From Lachnospiraceae bacterium UBA3386 (GTDB lineage: Bacteria; Bacillota; Clostridia; Lachnospirales; Lachnospiraceae): a stretch of 15,041 bases of DNA. Under the pieces are notes generated by a model. That model did not search any database, had not been told where the DNA came from, and worked only from the letters and a program-made list of their open reading frames with translations. The position numbers and the translations under genes are program-made. Position 1 is the stretch's first letter. The number at the start of each line of letters is the position of its first letter. Where the stretch lies: positions 1 to 15,041 of the forward strand of contig DEPS01000008.1 of the NCBI GenBank assembly GCA_002358875.1. Reading direction: 5' to 3'. Positions 6,563 through 13,851 of this stretch are shown in pieces.

Positions 6563-8094
6563 TGGCTCTTACAGCTTCCTACAACTGGATCGATAAATAC
6601 ATAGTGCATGCCAGGCTCCGCCAGCCCCTCCATGTGGGCAGCCCCGACAAAGGGACCGGGGAGGTCCTGGTTCATCCGGTCGAGGACAAGCCCTTTGTGC
6701 AGGCTTCCGGGATTGCGGGAGTATTCCGCTCCTGCTATGAAGGCCTTTTTAAGGACGGGAATCAGGCGCTGGATCTGTTTGGGGACAGCGACAAAACTGC
6801 CGGAAGGATCCGCTTTACAGACGGAGAGTTTTTGGGTGACAGTCAGAAGATGCAGATTGAGCTTCGTCCCCGCATCCGGATCAATCCCGAGACCGGGACA
6901 AGCGCTGCCTCGAAGGGCAAGGGTCTTGATTCCGCTTCCGGGCAGAAGTTCGAGACGGAATACATCGGCGCGGGATCTGAAATCGAGTTCAGGGTCTATG
7001 TTTACAGCAATATTACAGCTGAGGGTACTCCCGAACAGAAGCGGATCCTGCAGGTCTTTGCCCTGATCCACAGCGGCCAGGTGCAGTTTGGAGGCCAAAA
7101 GAGCAACGGCTGCGGCTCCATGGAGATTCTGTCTTTGAGGCATCACGCCTTCGATATGCTCGACAGGCAGGGACGCAGGGATTGGGCCAATGAAGAAAAT
7201 TTGGTGCCGGCTGCATATAACGATCTCCGTGGCGAGCTGGAAGCCCTGCTGGAGGAAAACCGGGATTCTCTGCGGGCATACACGTTGACACTGGAGGCGG
7301 AGACGGAAGGGGCCCTTCTGGTCAAATCTATCGCCCTGACGGACGAGGAGATCAAAAAATTTGCAGACAGGAAAGAAAAGGAACCTGATTATGTAAACAT
7401 GCGGAACGTCCAGGGTTATTACATTATTCCCGGAAGCTCCATTAAGGGTGCTGTCAGGGCTCAGTTTGAACGCATTGCAGGCTATATGGAAAAGAATACG
7501 CCTGGATTCAAGAGCGGCTCTCTGGTCGGAGAAGCCTTCGGCAAAACCGGAAAGAAAAAGGACACAGGAGCGAGCGGAAATGTCCGTTTTTATGACGTTC
7601 TGGTCGGGCAGATTGAGGGACATGAAAAGAATCTGATATACAACCGCATCCGCATAGACCGCTTTACAGGCGGAGTTATGAACACGGGTCTTTTCAAAGA
7701 GCAGGCCGTACACGGAAAGCTCTCTATTGAAGCTGCTGTCATGAAGGACACCGTTCATGGAGACACGGTAAAGGAGGACCGCTCCTGCGCTATGCTGATC
7801 CTGGCACTCCGCGACCTCGCTTTGGGAATCTACAACCTGGGGAGCGGTTACAGCGTGGGAAGAGGCTTCCTTCGCGCCGACAAGCTCGTAGTTCAGAGGG
7901 CAGATAATGCGACAGCAGAGATCATTTTTTCACGAGAAACAGGGGGCGGTGCTTTCTCTCCCGCGGCCGCAGTTGACGGCCGGATCCGCATGACAGTTAA
8001 CGATCCCGAAGGAATACTCGGAAAATGCCTGCAGGCACTGGCTGAGGCACCCGAAAAAGAATCTGCGGATGAAGCAGGAAAGGAGGGGGCATGA
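6562..8094 (+). CDS. Fused Cas7-Cas7 (double Csm3-like RAMP) backbone protein
   Basis: A 510-residue protein with two Csm3-like domains in tandem, so it should fill two backbone positions of the complex. Domain 1 (about 10-200) has H-V-G-S near its start, F-V-Q-A-S-G-I-A-G-V-F-R in place of the IPGSSLKG motif, and the loop G-G-Q-K-S-N-G-C-G (177-185). Domain 2 (about 235-455) has the standard I-P-G-S-S-I-K-G (289-296) and the loop L-G-S-G-Y-S-V-G-R-G (426-435). The candidate RNA-cutting Asp is present in domain 2 as D276 (P-D-Y-V-N-M-R-N), but I find no matching Asp in domain 1. The two halves may therefore differ in activity. AGGAGGTGA precedes the start. The last four bases (ATGA) overlap csx19. 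Confidence 0.85.
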   Translation: MALTASYNWIDKYIVHARLRQPLHVGSPDKGTGEVLVHPVEDKPFVQASGIAGVFRSCYEGLFKDGNQALDLFGDSDKTAGRIRFTDGEFLGDSQKMQIELRPRIRINPETGTSAASKGKGLDSASGQKFETEYIGAGSEIEFRVYVYSNITAEGTPEQKRILQVFALIHSGQVQFGGQKSNGCGSMEILSLRHHAFDMLDRQGRRDWANEENLVPAAYNDLRGELEALLEENRDSLRAYTLTLEAETEGALLVKSIALTDEEIKKFADRKEKEPDYVNMRNVQGYYIIPGSSIKGAVRAQFERIAGYMEKNTPGFKSGSLVGEAFGKTGKKKDTGASGNVRFYDVLVGQIEGHEKNLIYNRIRIDRFTGGVMNTGLFKEQAVHGKLSIEAAVMKDTVHGDTVKEDRSCAMLILALRDLALGIYNLGSGYSVGRGFLRADKLVVQRADNATAEIIFSRETGGGAFSPAAAVDGRIRMTVNDPEGILGKCLQALAEAPEKESADEAGKEGA

Positions 8095-8585
8095 GCAAGA
8101 CCAGAATCGGTTTAAGGAAAGAGTGGGACGGCAATATCCGCCCTGATTCGGGATTTCAGTACGCGCTCGCATATATGATGAGCGAGATGCGCCTCATTCC
8201 CTTCGAAAAGTGGGAGGAGATCGACCTCGACGAGTGCCTGGAGGCGAGGATATTTGGGAAAGACGCGGAGCTCCATATCTTCCGCGAGGACGATAAATGG
8301 ATGGCCGTCTCGACTCAGGATCTACCGGATGATAATTCAAATGATGATTCCTTCGGGACTTCAGAAGCTGCCTTACCGGGAGACCAAAAAAGCGGAACAG
8401 CAGCAGATTCCGATTCTGTCATCAGAGAATTCGCTTTTATAGACCGCGCCCATCCGATTCGTAAAAACTGCAGGACAGAAATACCCAAAGGATACAACGA
8501 GATCATTATACGTGAATATATATCCTATGATGAGGACGGACAGGCGAGAACAGCGAAAACAAGGCTGGTCGAAGTTCAGGATTAG
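8091..8585 (+). CDS. csx19: Csx19, small type III-D accessory subunit
   Basis: A 164-residue protein placed inside the effector operon, as Csx19 is in type III-D loci. The signature E-A-R-I-F-G-K-D-A-E-L-H-I-F-R-E-D-D-K-W (51-70) resembles the RlFGxdaEl motif of the family, and the C-terminal part I-I-I-R-E-Y-I-S-Y-D-E-D-G-Q with a final R-L-V-E-V also fits. The biochemical role of Csx19 is not established; it is thought to be part of, or assembled with, the III-D complex. The middle (about 80-115) is acidic and Ser-rich and lacks clear structure. The start overlaps the preceding stop (ATGA) with GGAGGGGG upstream. Its stop codon lies within the hairpin at 8582-8604. Confidence 0.72.
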   Translation: MSKTRIGLRKEWDGNIRPDSGFQYALAYMMSEMRLIPFEKWEEIDLDECLEARIFGKDAELHIFREDDKWMAVSTQDLPDDNSNDDSFGTSEAALPGDQKSGTAADSDSVIREFAFIDRAHPIRKNCRTEIPKGYNEIIIREYISYDEDGQARTAKTRLVEVQD

Positions 8586-8604
8586 ACGCCAAAAAAGCGT
8601 CTAA
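8582..8604 (+). promoter_or_regulatory. Hairpin joining the csx19 stop to the next ribosome binding site
   Basis: TTAGACGC (8582-8589) and GCGTCTAA (8597-8604) pair perfectly over 8 bp around the loop CAAAAAA. The 5' arm contains the TAG stop of csx19, and the 3' arm shares its last two bases with the AAGGAGGT ribosome binding site (8603-8610) of the next gene. It lacks a T-tract, so it is not an intrinsic terminator. It may be an RNA processing or stability element, or may couple translation of the two genes. Confidence 0.6.
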
Positions 8605-8616
8605 GGAGGTAATTTT

Positions 8617-11148
8617 ATGGCTTTTCAAAATAGACGAGGCGACAGCAGAAATCCAGGCGGCGGAGGATTCAGATCCGGCTCCGGGATTAAGGAAACCGCA
8701 AATGTTTTTGCCCCTTATAACTTCGTCCCCTTTCCTCAGACTCCCGCTTATCCGGAAGACGAGAGAAAGATTGTCGGCCACAATGTCCTGGCTGATTTCA
8801 CGGATGATGGTGAAGAACTCTTTTCGGGAGAAATCAGATACTCGCTGGAATCCATGACTCCCATCTTTGTGGATGACGGTACAGAACAGCACAGGTTCTG
8901 CAGGAACGCGGCGGGCGACTACATTATTCCGGGCAGCACTATGCGCGGTCTCATTCGCAACAACGCCATGGTTCTGGGACTGGGAAATGTCCGCGATGAA
9001 ATTGATGACTACTCTCTCATGTACAGGAACGTGGCGAACGGTCTGAATAAGAAACGGTACGGCGACATCCTGGGGGCAGCCATAGCAAGGATGCGAAATA
9101 GTGACGGGAAGGAATATACTCTCAGTGTCCTGAAAAATGTCCAGGCAGGATATATCGAAAAAAAAGAAAACGGAAAATACATCATCTACAGGACTGTACT
9201 CGACCCGGCAGACGGTAAAGGCTATGCTATCGATCAAAACCTTGGAAGGATGAACTACTACACTCTCAGCGAACGTTTCGTGATCGAGCAGTACCTGAAG
9301 AACAAGGGAAAATACACGGCTGATCCCGCTTCTTTCCCTTTCAGCCTCCTGATTCCGGAAATGCAGGACAAGATGATGAATCAGGCAAGGCCTTTCCGTG
9401 AGGAATATGATCGTCGCGGGAATCTGAGTTACAAGGGAACGAATAACAACGGATACATTCCCTATTACGTTCAGGCAGACTACAGGTTAAGCGGAAATAA
9501 GAATATTTCTGCACTGAAACCGGTGGAAAAAACTACGGGTTTAAAGGAAAACGGTTATCAGAGAGGCATGCTTGTCAGCACGGGCTTCATGCAGAAGAAA
9601 AAGGTCGTCTACGTGATTCCTGAGATTGACTGCTCCGGCTCCGATGGAACACCCAGGGTTGCTGTGGAGCTTTCCGAGAGGGATGTTCGTGATTTCAAGG
9701 TGGACTACAACCGGCGCAAAAACAGCATTACACTTGAGAAAAAGAATCCCCATAGAATTAATACAAGAAAGATTGAAGAATACAAGGCGTTCTTTAATCT
9801 TCCAGAAGAAATTGGCGAAAAAGGCCGCAAGCCGGTCTTTTATATCCAGCTTGGCGGACGATGCTATTTTGGCTTCACGCCAAGGCTGCGCCTGTTTTAT
9901 GACAATACTGTCTCAGATGGGATCAGCAGAAATCACGTCCCGGGAAAGGTTGATTATGTAAAGGCAATCTTCGGGTATACGTCCACGAATTCTTCAAAGA
10001 ATTCCGCTTTAGAAGGCAGCGCCCCTGAGGCAAGAAAGACCCGTGTCTCTTTCTCCGACGCTGTGCAGACGGAACCTGCAAAAGAGCTGTCTCCGAGGTT
10101 CCTCACACTCTCTGAGCCGCGTCCCACGGACTGCCTCAACTACCTGGATCAGTCAGCCGGGGAGACCAGTTATAACAGCAGACAGATGCAGCTTCGCGGT
10201 GCCAAACAGTATTGGCTCCACAGGGAGGCGGATCCCGGAATTGAACCTGGCCATGAGAACAAAAAACTGGATTCCCCCCTTACTCCCCTTGACAGCGGAA
10301 GCATATTTAATGGTACGATTCGTTTCAAAAACCTGCGAAAATACGAGCTAGGCCTCCTCCTGTGGTCTATCCGCCTTGAAGACAGTTCCTGGATGAACTT
10401 AGGAAAAGGCAAAGCATACGGCTACGGTGCCGTAAAGCTGACACTCCGGTCTGCTCAAAGCCTGGACTCCAAAAAAGCTTATGGTTTGTCTCTTACTGGA
10501 TCAGATGCTTCGGATGCTGGAGAGAAGGCGGCATTCGCTTTATTTTCCGATCCCTACAAAGACATTCCTGTGGAAGAACTGATCAACACATATAAACTCC
10601 ATATCAGGAAGCATATCGGCAACCGCGACATCATGACGCTTCCGCTGATCAGAGATTTCTTTGCCATGAAGGATTCAACCAGGATCCCTGACTCAGAAGC
10701 GACCCGCTATATGACCCTGGAACAGTTCCAGGACCAGACGAGGGCAAAGGCGCCCCTTCCGACGCCGCTGGAAGTCATCGCGAGCCATCCGGGAAAAAGC
10801 CCTGCGTTGCCCAATGCAGCTTCACTTTCGGGCTCCGTTTCAGGACAGTCATCCAAAGATGCTGCTGGAAATAATGAGCCAATCAGTTCCATCGTTTTTC
10901 TTGCAGGATATCCGCTTTCTGATTCGCAGAAAGAAAAGCTGGAGAAGATGTCAGGTCTCCCGGCTGTTCATATAAAAGAATGGCCCAATGATGAAAATGT
11001 CGTAAAATACGCCCGTCAATATAAAGGCATCGCACTGCCAGGCAATGCATTTCCGAAATTCATCGAGGTCTCTAAAAGGCACTGCGGCCACGTATACAAG
11101 GCAGTCAAATCCGGAAATCTGGATAATGGGTGGAACTGCCTGAAGTGA
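8617..11148 (+). CDS. TIGR03986-family Cas7-like RAMP with extra C-terminal domain
   Basis: A large RAMP subunit of 843 residues. After a Gly/Arg-rich start, residues 70-125 carry S-G-E-I-R-Y-S-L-E-S-M-T-P-I-F and Y-I-I-P-G-S-T-M-R-G-L-I-R (102-114), followed by Y-R-N-V-A. Further on come R-V-S-F-S-D-A (476-482), L-S-E-P-R-P-T, A-K-Q-Y-W (529-533), F-N-G-T-I-R-F-K-N-L and L-G-K-G-K-A-Y-G-Y-G (595-604). This order is that of the TIGR03986 family, found in type III-D loci. Q91 appears to stand where Csm3 has its catalytic Asp, so the subunit is probably non-cutting. After a Pro/Ser-rich linker (about 705-756), residues 757-843 form a separate alpha/beta domain starting I-V-F-L-A-G-Y-P-L-S-D-S-Q, which may be Csx15-like. 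AAGGAGGT precedes ATG 8617. Confidence 0.88.
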   Translation: MAFQNRRGDSRNPGGGGFRSGSGIKETANVFAPYNFVPFPQTPAYPEDERKIVGHNVLADFTDDGEELFSGEIRYSLESMTPIFVDDGTEQHRFCRNAAGDYIIPGSTMRGLIRNNAMVLGLGNVRDEIDDYSLMYRNVANGLNKKRYGDILGAAIARMRNSDGKEYTLSVLKNVQAGYIEKKENGKYIIYRTVLDPADGKGYAIDQNLGRMNYYTLSERFVIEQYLKNKGKYTADPASFPFSLLIPEMQDKMMNQARPFREEYDRRGNLSYKGTNNNGYIPYYVQADYRLSGNKNISALKPVEKTTGLKENGYQRGMLVSTGFMQKKKVVYVIPEIDCSGSDGTPRVAVELSERDVRDFKVDYNRRKNSITLEKKNPHRINTRKIEEYKAFFNLPEEIGEKGRKPVFYIQLGGRCYFGFTPRLRLFYDNTVSDGISRNHVPGKVDYVKAIFGYTSTNSSKNSALEGSAPEARKTRVSFSDAVQTEPAKELSPRFLTLSEPRPTDCLNYLDQSAGETSYNSRQMQLRGAKQYWLHREADPGIEPGHENKKLDSPLTPLDSGSIFNGTIRFKNLRKYELGLLLWSIRLEDSSWMNLGKGKAYGYGAVKLTLRSAQSLDSKKAYGLSLTGSDASDAGEKAAFALFSDPYKDIPVEELINTYKLHIRKHIGNRDIMTLPLIRDFFAMKDSTRIPDSEATRYMTLEQFQDQTRAKAPLPTPLEVIASHPGKSPALPNAASLSGSVSGQSSKDAAGNNEPISSIVFLAGYPLSDSQKEKLEKMSGLPAVHIKEWPNDENVVKYARQYKGIALPGNAFPKFIEVSKRHCGHVYKAVKSGNLDNGWNCLK

Positions 11149-11163
11149 TATCACATAGATCTG

Positions 11164-11205
11164 GACGGAATGGCATGAGACTTATCATAGTCCTGCCATT
11201 CTGTC
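11164..11205 (+). terminator. Large hairpin after the effector operon, possible terminator or processing site
   Basis: GACGGAATGGCA (11164-11175) pairs with TGCCATTCTGTC (11194-11205) over 12 bp with one G-U, and the 18-nt interior can pair again (GACT 11179-11182 with AGTC 11189-11192). It begins 15 bp after the TIGR03986 gene. No T-tract follows, so termination is uncertain. It may instead protect the 3' end of the effector mRNA. The rest of the gap to 11358 has no clear promoter; a TATTAT at 11270 lacks a good -35 partner. Confidence 0.5.
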
Positions 11206-11358
11206 TGTATGTTAAAACAAACCAGATTAGAAGTTTGGGGTTGTTTGGATGTATTCAACTAAGTAGTTCTATTATACGAGCTTTCTATGCCTGAATGGCG
11301 GGCTTGTCCAATATAAATGTTGAAACCACTACATCTTGGAAAGACGAGGAGATCTTCA

Positions 11359-12933
11359 ATGAATATTTCTGAAAAAGAGAGCCACGAGAATGTAATGTTA
11401 CTCTCCATGAGCACGCTACCATGGATCCCCAAGATTAACACTTACCGGATTGAAGAAGATGGAAGGACACTCTATTTCAAAAGTCTGTCTCAGATGGAAC
11501 CGCACACAAAGTATGTCATCTGCAAACTGGCATCTTTGGGGGAACGGCTTGACCGGATCGTCATTCTTGAGAGCGAGAAGGCAAGGACGGAGAAACCTGA
11601 GAATTGGGGTGGAGAAACCGCAACTTCTATGTACAGAAAAAGGCTGGCTAATTATCTGGGTAGAAACGAAGATATACCTATTACCGTTAATGATGTATTA
11701 TCGGACATTCCTGAGACATCTGTAGCAGATATGAAACCGGCAAATATCGAAGATGCATACAGATTGCCTGGGATTATTCAAATCGACCTTGAGGACCCTG
11801 TTTTTTTCTGGCACGCGGTTAATGCAATACGAGGTCGGAGTACTGATGTTGATTGTGCTGAAGAAGTCAGAAAAAAGATTCATCTGTACATGGATATGCA
11901 GGGCGGTGACCGTAATTCAGTTGCTCAGATGAATGCAATTGTCGAGCTTCTGGAGAGGCAGGGAGTGGATGTTTGTGGGCGATATGCGAATGATTTTGAA
12001 CCCAAGCGTCCAAAACCTCTCCACACGATCCGGGAGACAAGCAGGGAATACAGGACTTATGATCTAATCTCCGCTATGGACGCTTTCTCTCGTTACGGAT
12101 GGGGTGATAATCTGGAAGCCTATTTCCGTGGAAAAGTACGGGGAAATTCAAAGGAGAAAAAGCTGATCAAAGCGATTCAGCAGGCTTCTTCCGCAATCAG
12201 CAAGTGTAATGCGAATGGATTTGACGGGGCGATACAAAAAATTAAAAACCTGAAGGAAGATTTTGAAAATCCAGAAATAATTACGGAACTGGATGTTGTT
12301 TATCAGGATATTCAGGAAGATTACGCCAGCCTGCTGAATGCGAAATACCCTCATGTAGCTCAGATCCGCTGGTGTCTGGACAAGAAATTCCTGCAGCAGG
12401 CTTTGACGATTTTTGAATCAAAAATGCCTCAGGAATTCGTGCTTTCAGGGCTTGTGTACTATCTGAAGAAGGATGCTTCTTCTGACGACAAAACTGCTTT
12501 CCTTCGAACCTGTGAGGGGATTTATTCAGGATTGAGTAATAAAGAACGTTATCGAATGAAGGACTTGAATCATTATCTTGTGAAAGACTACTGCAAGGGA
12601 GGCTTTTGTGGAGGGATTAATGCTTTTCAGGATCCTCAGAACCTTTTACACTTTGGCCTGGACAATGAAAAGGAAGACGATATCGTTTCTTTGATAGGAA
12701 AATATCGCTCCCTGTGCGGTTTACGAAACCAGTTAAACCATGCAATCGAAGGCAAACATAATGAAGACGGTTTTTACTGCTTTATGAAAAGCAGACATTC
12801 CAGAGACAGAAACTGGATGGACAGCAGTGGGACGAATTACGAAAAGCAACTGCGGGATTATCTCGATCAGTGGGAGAAGCTGGCAGACCAGGTCCCTGAG
12901 GGTCTCAGGGCCAGTATTCTCGATTTGAGCTGA
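11359..12933 (+). CDS. CARF-HEPN ribonuclease (Csx1/TM1812-like), cyclic oligoadenylate effector
   Basis: Predicted accessory RNase activated by the cyclic oligoadenylate that Cas10 makes; 524 residues. The N-terminal half is CARF-like: D-R-I-V-I-L-E-S-E-K-A-R (65-76) as a strand-end motif and Y-M-D-M-Q-G-G-D-R-N-S-V (177-188), which resembles the ligand-binding motif of the TM1812/Csx1 group. The centre and C-terminus are helical and end in a HEPN motif, C-G-L-R-N-Q-L-N-H-A, with R456 and H461 in R-X4-H spacing. This is the expected catalytic pair for single-strand RNA cutting. ATG 11359 is preferred over ATG 11317 because GAGGAG lies 7 nt before it. Base composition looks lower in GC than in the effector operon, so the gene may have joined the locus separately. 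The exact subfamily and the ring size of the activator cannot be told from sequence alone. Confidence 0.82.
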   Translation: MNISEKESHENVMLLSMSTLPWIPKINTYRIEEDGRTLYFKSLSQMEPHTKYVICKLASLGERLDRIVILESEKARTEKPENWGGETATSMYRKRLANYLGRNEDIPITVNDVLSDIPETSVADMKPANIEDAYRLPGIIQIDLEDPVFFWHAVNAIRGRSTDVDCAEEVRKKIHLYMDMQGGDRNSVAQMNAIVELLERQGVDVCGRYANDFEPKRPKPLHTIRETSREYRTYDLISAMDAFSRYGWGDNLEAYFRGKVRGNSKEKKLIKAIQQASSAISKCNANGFDGAIQKIKNLKEDFENPEIITELDVVYQDIQEDYASLLNAKYPHVAQIRWCLDKKFLQQALTIFESKMPQEFVLSGLVYYLKKDASSDDKTAFLRTCEGIYSGLSNKERYRMKDLNHYLVKDYCKGGFCGGINAFQDPQNLLHFGLDNEKEDDIVSLIGKYRSLCGLRNQLNHAIEGKHNEDGFYCFMKSRHSRDRNWMDSSGTNYEKQLRDYLDQWEKLADQVPEGLRASILDLS

Positions 12934-13021
12934 AAAACAGGCTGAATTGATGTATTCGTGTCGCACAGGCAGGACATCTGAATCAGAATGGAGTCCTGTA
13001 AATAGGGGAGACTCGTTTATT

Positions 13022-13399
13022 ATGGAGAAAAAGTCTAAAAAGGAAGGACTGTTTGTTAACTTTTCCAACCACCCTTCCGGCGCATGGTCAGAAGAACAGA
13101 TCACAGCTGCCCTGACATATGGCAGCAGGATCGTCGACCTTCCGTTTCCGCCCGTAGATCCTGCAATAGACGAAGCTGAGCTGGACAGGATCGCTGAAAA
13201 AAAGACGGAAGAAATTATGTCAATGAAGCCTGCGGCGGTGATGTGCCAGGGGGAATTCGGACTGAGCTTTTCGGTGATCAAAAGACTGCTTGCAGCAGGC
13301 GTGACTGTGCTGTACGCCTGCAGCGAGCGCAAGGTTCATGCGGATGGAAATGTCAAAACCATACAGTTTGACTTCGTCCGTTTTCGGAAATATTTTTGA
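13022..13399 (+). CDS. Csx20/Csx15-like small protein, probable ring nuclease
   Basis: A 125-residue alpha/beta protein next to a CARF-HEPN effector. It starts with a strand and the motif F-V-N-F-S-N-H-P-S (11-19), then W-S-E-E-Q (22-26) and D-L-P-F-P-P-V-D-P (39-47). The middle has V-M-C-Q-G-E-F-G-L-S-F (73-83), then V-L-Y-A-C-S-E-R (96-103), and it ends F-D-F-V-R-F-R-K-Y. The N-x-S-x-H-P start and the QG-[DE]-[FY]-G and A-[TC]-[TS]-x-R elements resemble the Csx15/Csx20 families, which are proposed to degrade cyclic oligoadenylate. The likely role is to stop signalling; this is inference. ATG 13022 is chosen because AGGGGAG lies 11 nt upstream. An in-frame start at 12947 exists, but its 25 extra residues look non-conserved and it has no such site. 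Confidence 0.65.
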   Translation: MEKKSKKEGLFVNFSNHPSGAWSEEQITAALTYGSRIVDLPFPPVDPAIDEAELDRIAEKKTEEIMSMKPAAVMCQGEFGLSFSVIKRLLAAGVTVLYACSERKVHADGNVKTIQFDFVRFRKYF

Positions 13400-13410
13400 A
13401 GGATGGGAAG

Positions 13411-13818
13411 ATGGAACTTGATACGTATAGGGAATATCTTTTATCAGAAAGAGCTATGCCGTTTGATCAACAAGAGGTAATCCATCAGGAGATGATTGAG
13501 GAAATTGGTACAGATCCGGATGCTCTGGAGTTGTACGAGGACCTGATTGCTGCCGCGGTCAATTACTCCGATATTCGAGCAAGGTGGCTGCAGATGGATA
13601 AGGCACAAAAGATGGAAGAAGACTCTGTCAGGACAGCCCGGCATAATACCGTGATTCTGCAGATCGATATGCTTTCCCGATATTTGAGAAGTCAGAAAAA
13701 GAAACCTGCATTTTGGAGAGACAAGCTGGGATACGAGGGAGATGACCGAATAAACAGGAAGGTGATGGGCGATTTTGCATGTTATCTGACGTTTATCAAC
13801 AGTCTTTGCGCAAGATGA
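13411..13818 (+). CDS. Unassigned helical 135-residue protein in type III locus
   Basis: I do not assign a function. The protein is predicted mainly helical, acidic at its N-terminus, with Y-S-D-I-R-A-R-W-L-Q-M (near 52-62), R-T-A-R-H-N near 75-80, a basic stretch (R-S-Q-K-K-K), F-W-R-D-K-L-G-Y and a final G-D-F-A-C-Y-L-T-F-I-N-S-L-C-A-R. It faintly recalls small Firmicute proteins of the DUF3232 kind, a match I hold with low confidence. Size and helicity would also suit a Cas11-like small subunit, but its place beside the putative ring nuclease and cas6, away from the effector operon, speaks against that. ATG 13411 with AAGGATGGG just upstream is preferred over the in-frame TTG at 13396 that overlaps the previous stop. 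It lies 11 nt after the Csx20-like gene and 33 nt before cas6. Confidence 0.75.
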   Translation: MELDTYREYLLSERAMPFDQQEVIHQEMIEEIGTDPDALELYEDLIAAAVNYSDIRARWLQMDKAQKMEEDSVRTARHNTVILQIDMLSRYLRSQKKKPAFWRDKLGYEGDDRINRKVMGDFACYLTFINSLCAR

Positions 13819-13851
13819 TTTGAAAAGTCGGGCGAAAGGATTCACAATTCG

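Noticed and set aside
6313..7758. 481-residue minus-strand open frame
   Set aside because: It lies wholly opposite csx10 and the Cas7-Cas7 gene, both with clear family motifs, and has no recognisable domain.
8506..9237. 243-residue minus-strand open frame
   Set aside because: Overlaps the csx19 end and the TIGR03986 gene on the other strand; no motif.
11317..11358. Earlier ATG for the CARF-HEPN gene
   Set aside because: No ribosome binding site before 11317, while ATG 11359 has GAGGAG at good spacing.
12733..13332. 199-residue minus-strand open frame opposite the CARF-HEPN end and the Csx20-like gene
   Set aside because: Both plus-strand genes have family motifs and ribosome binding sites; this frame has neither.
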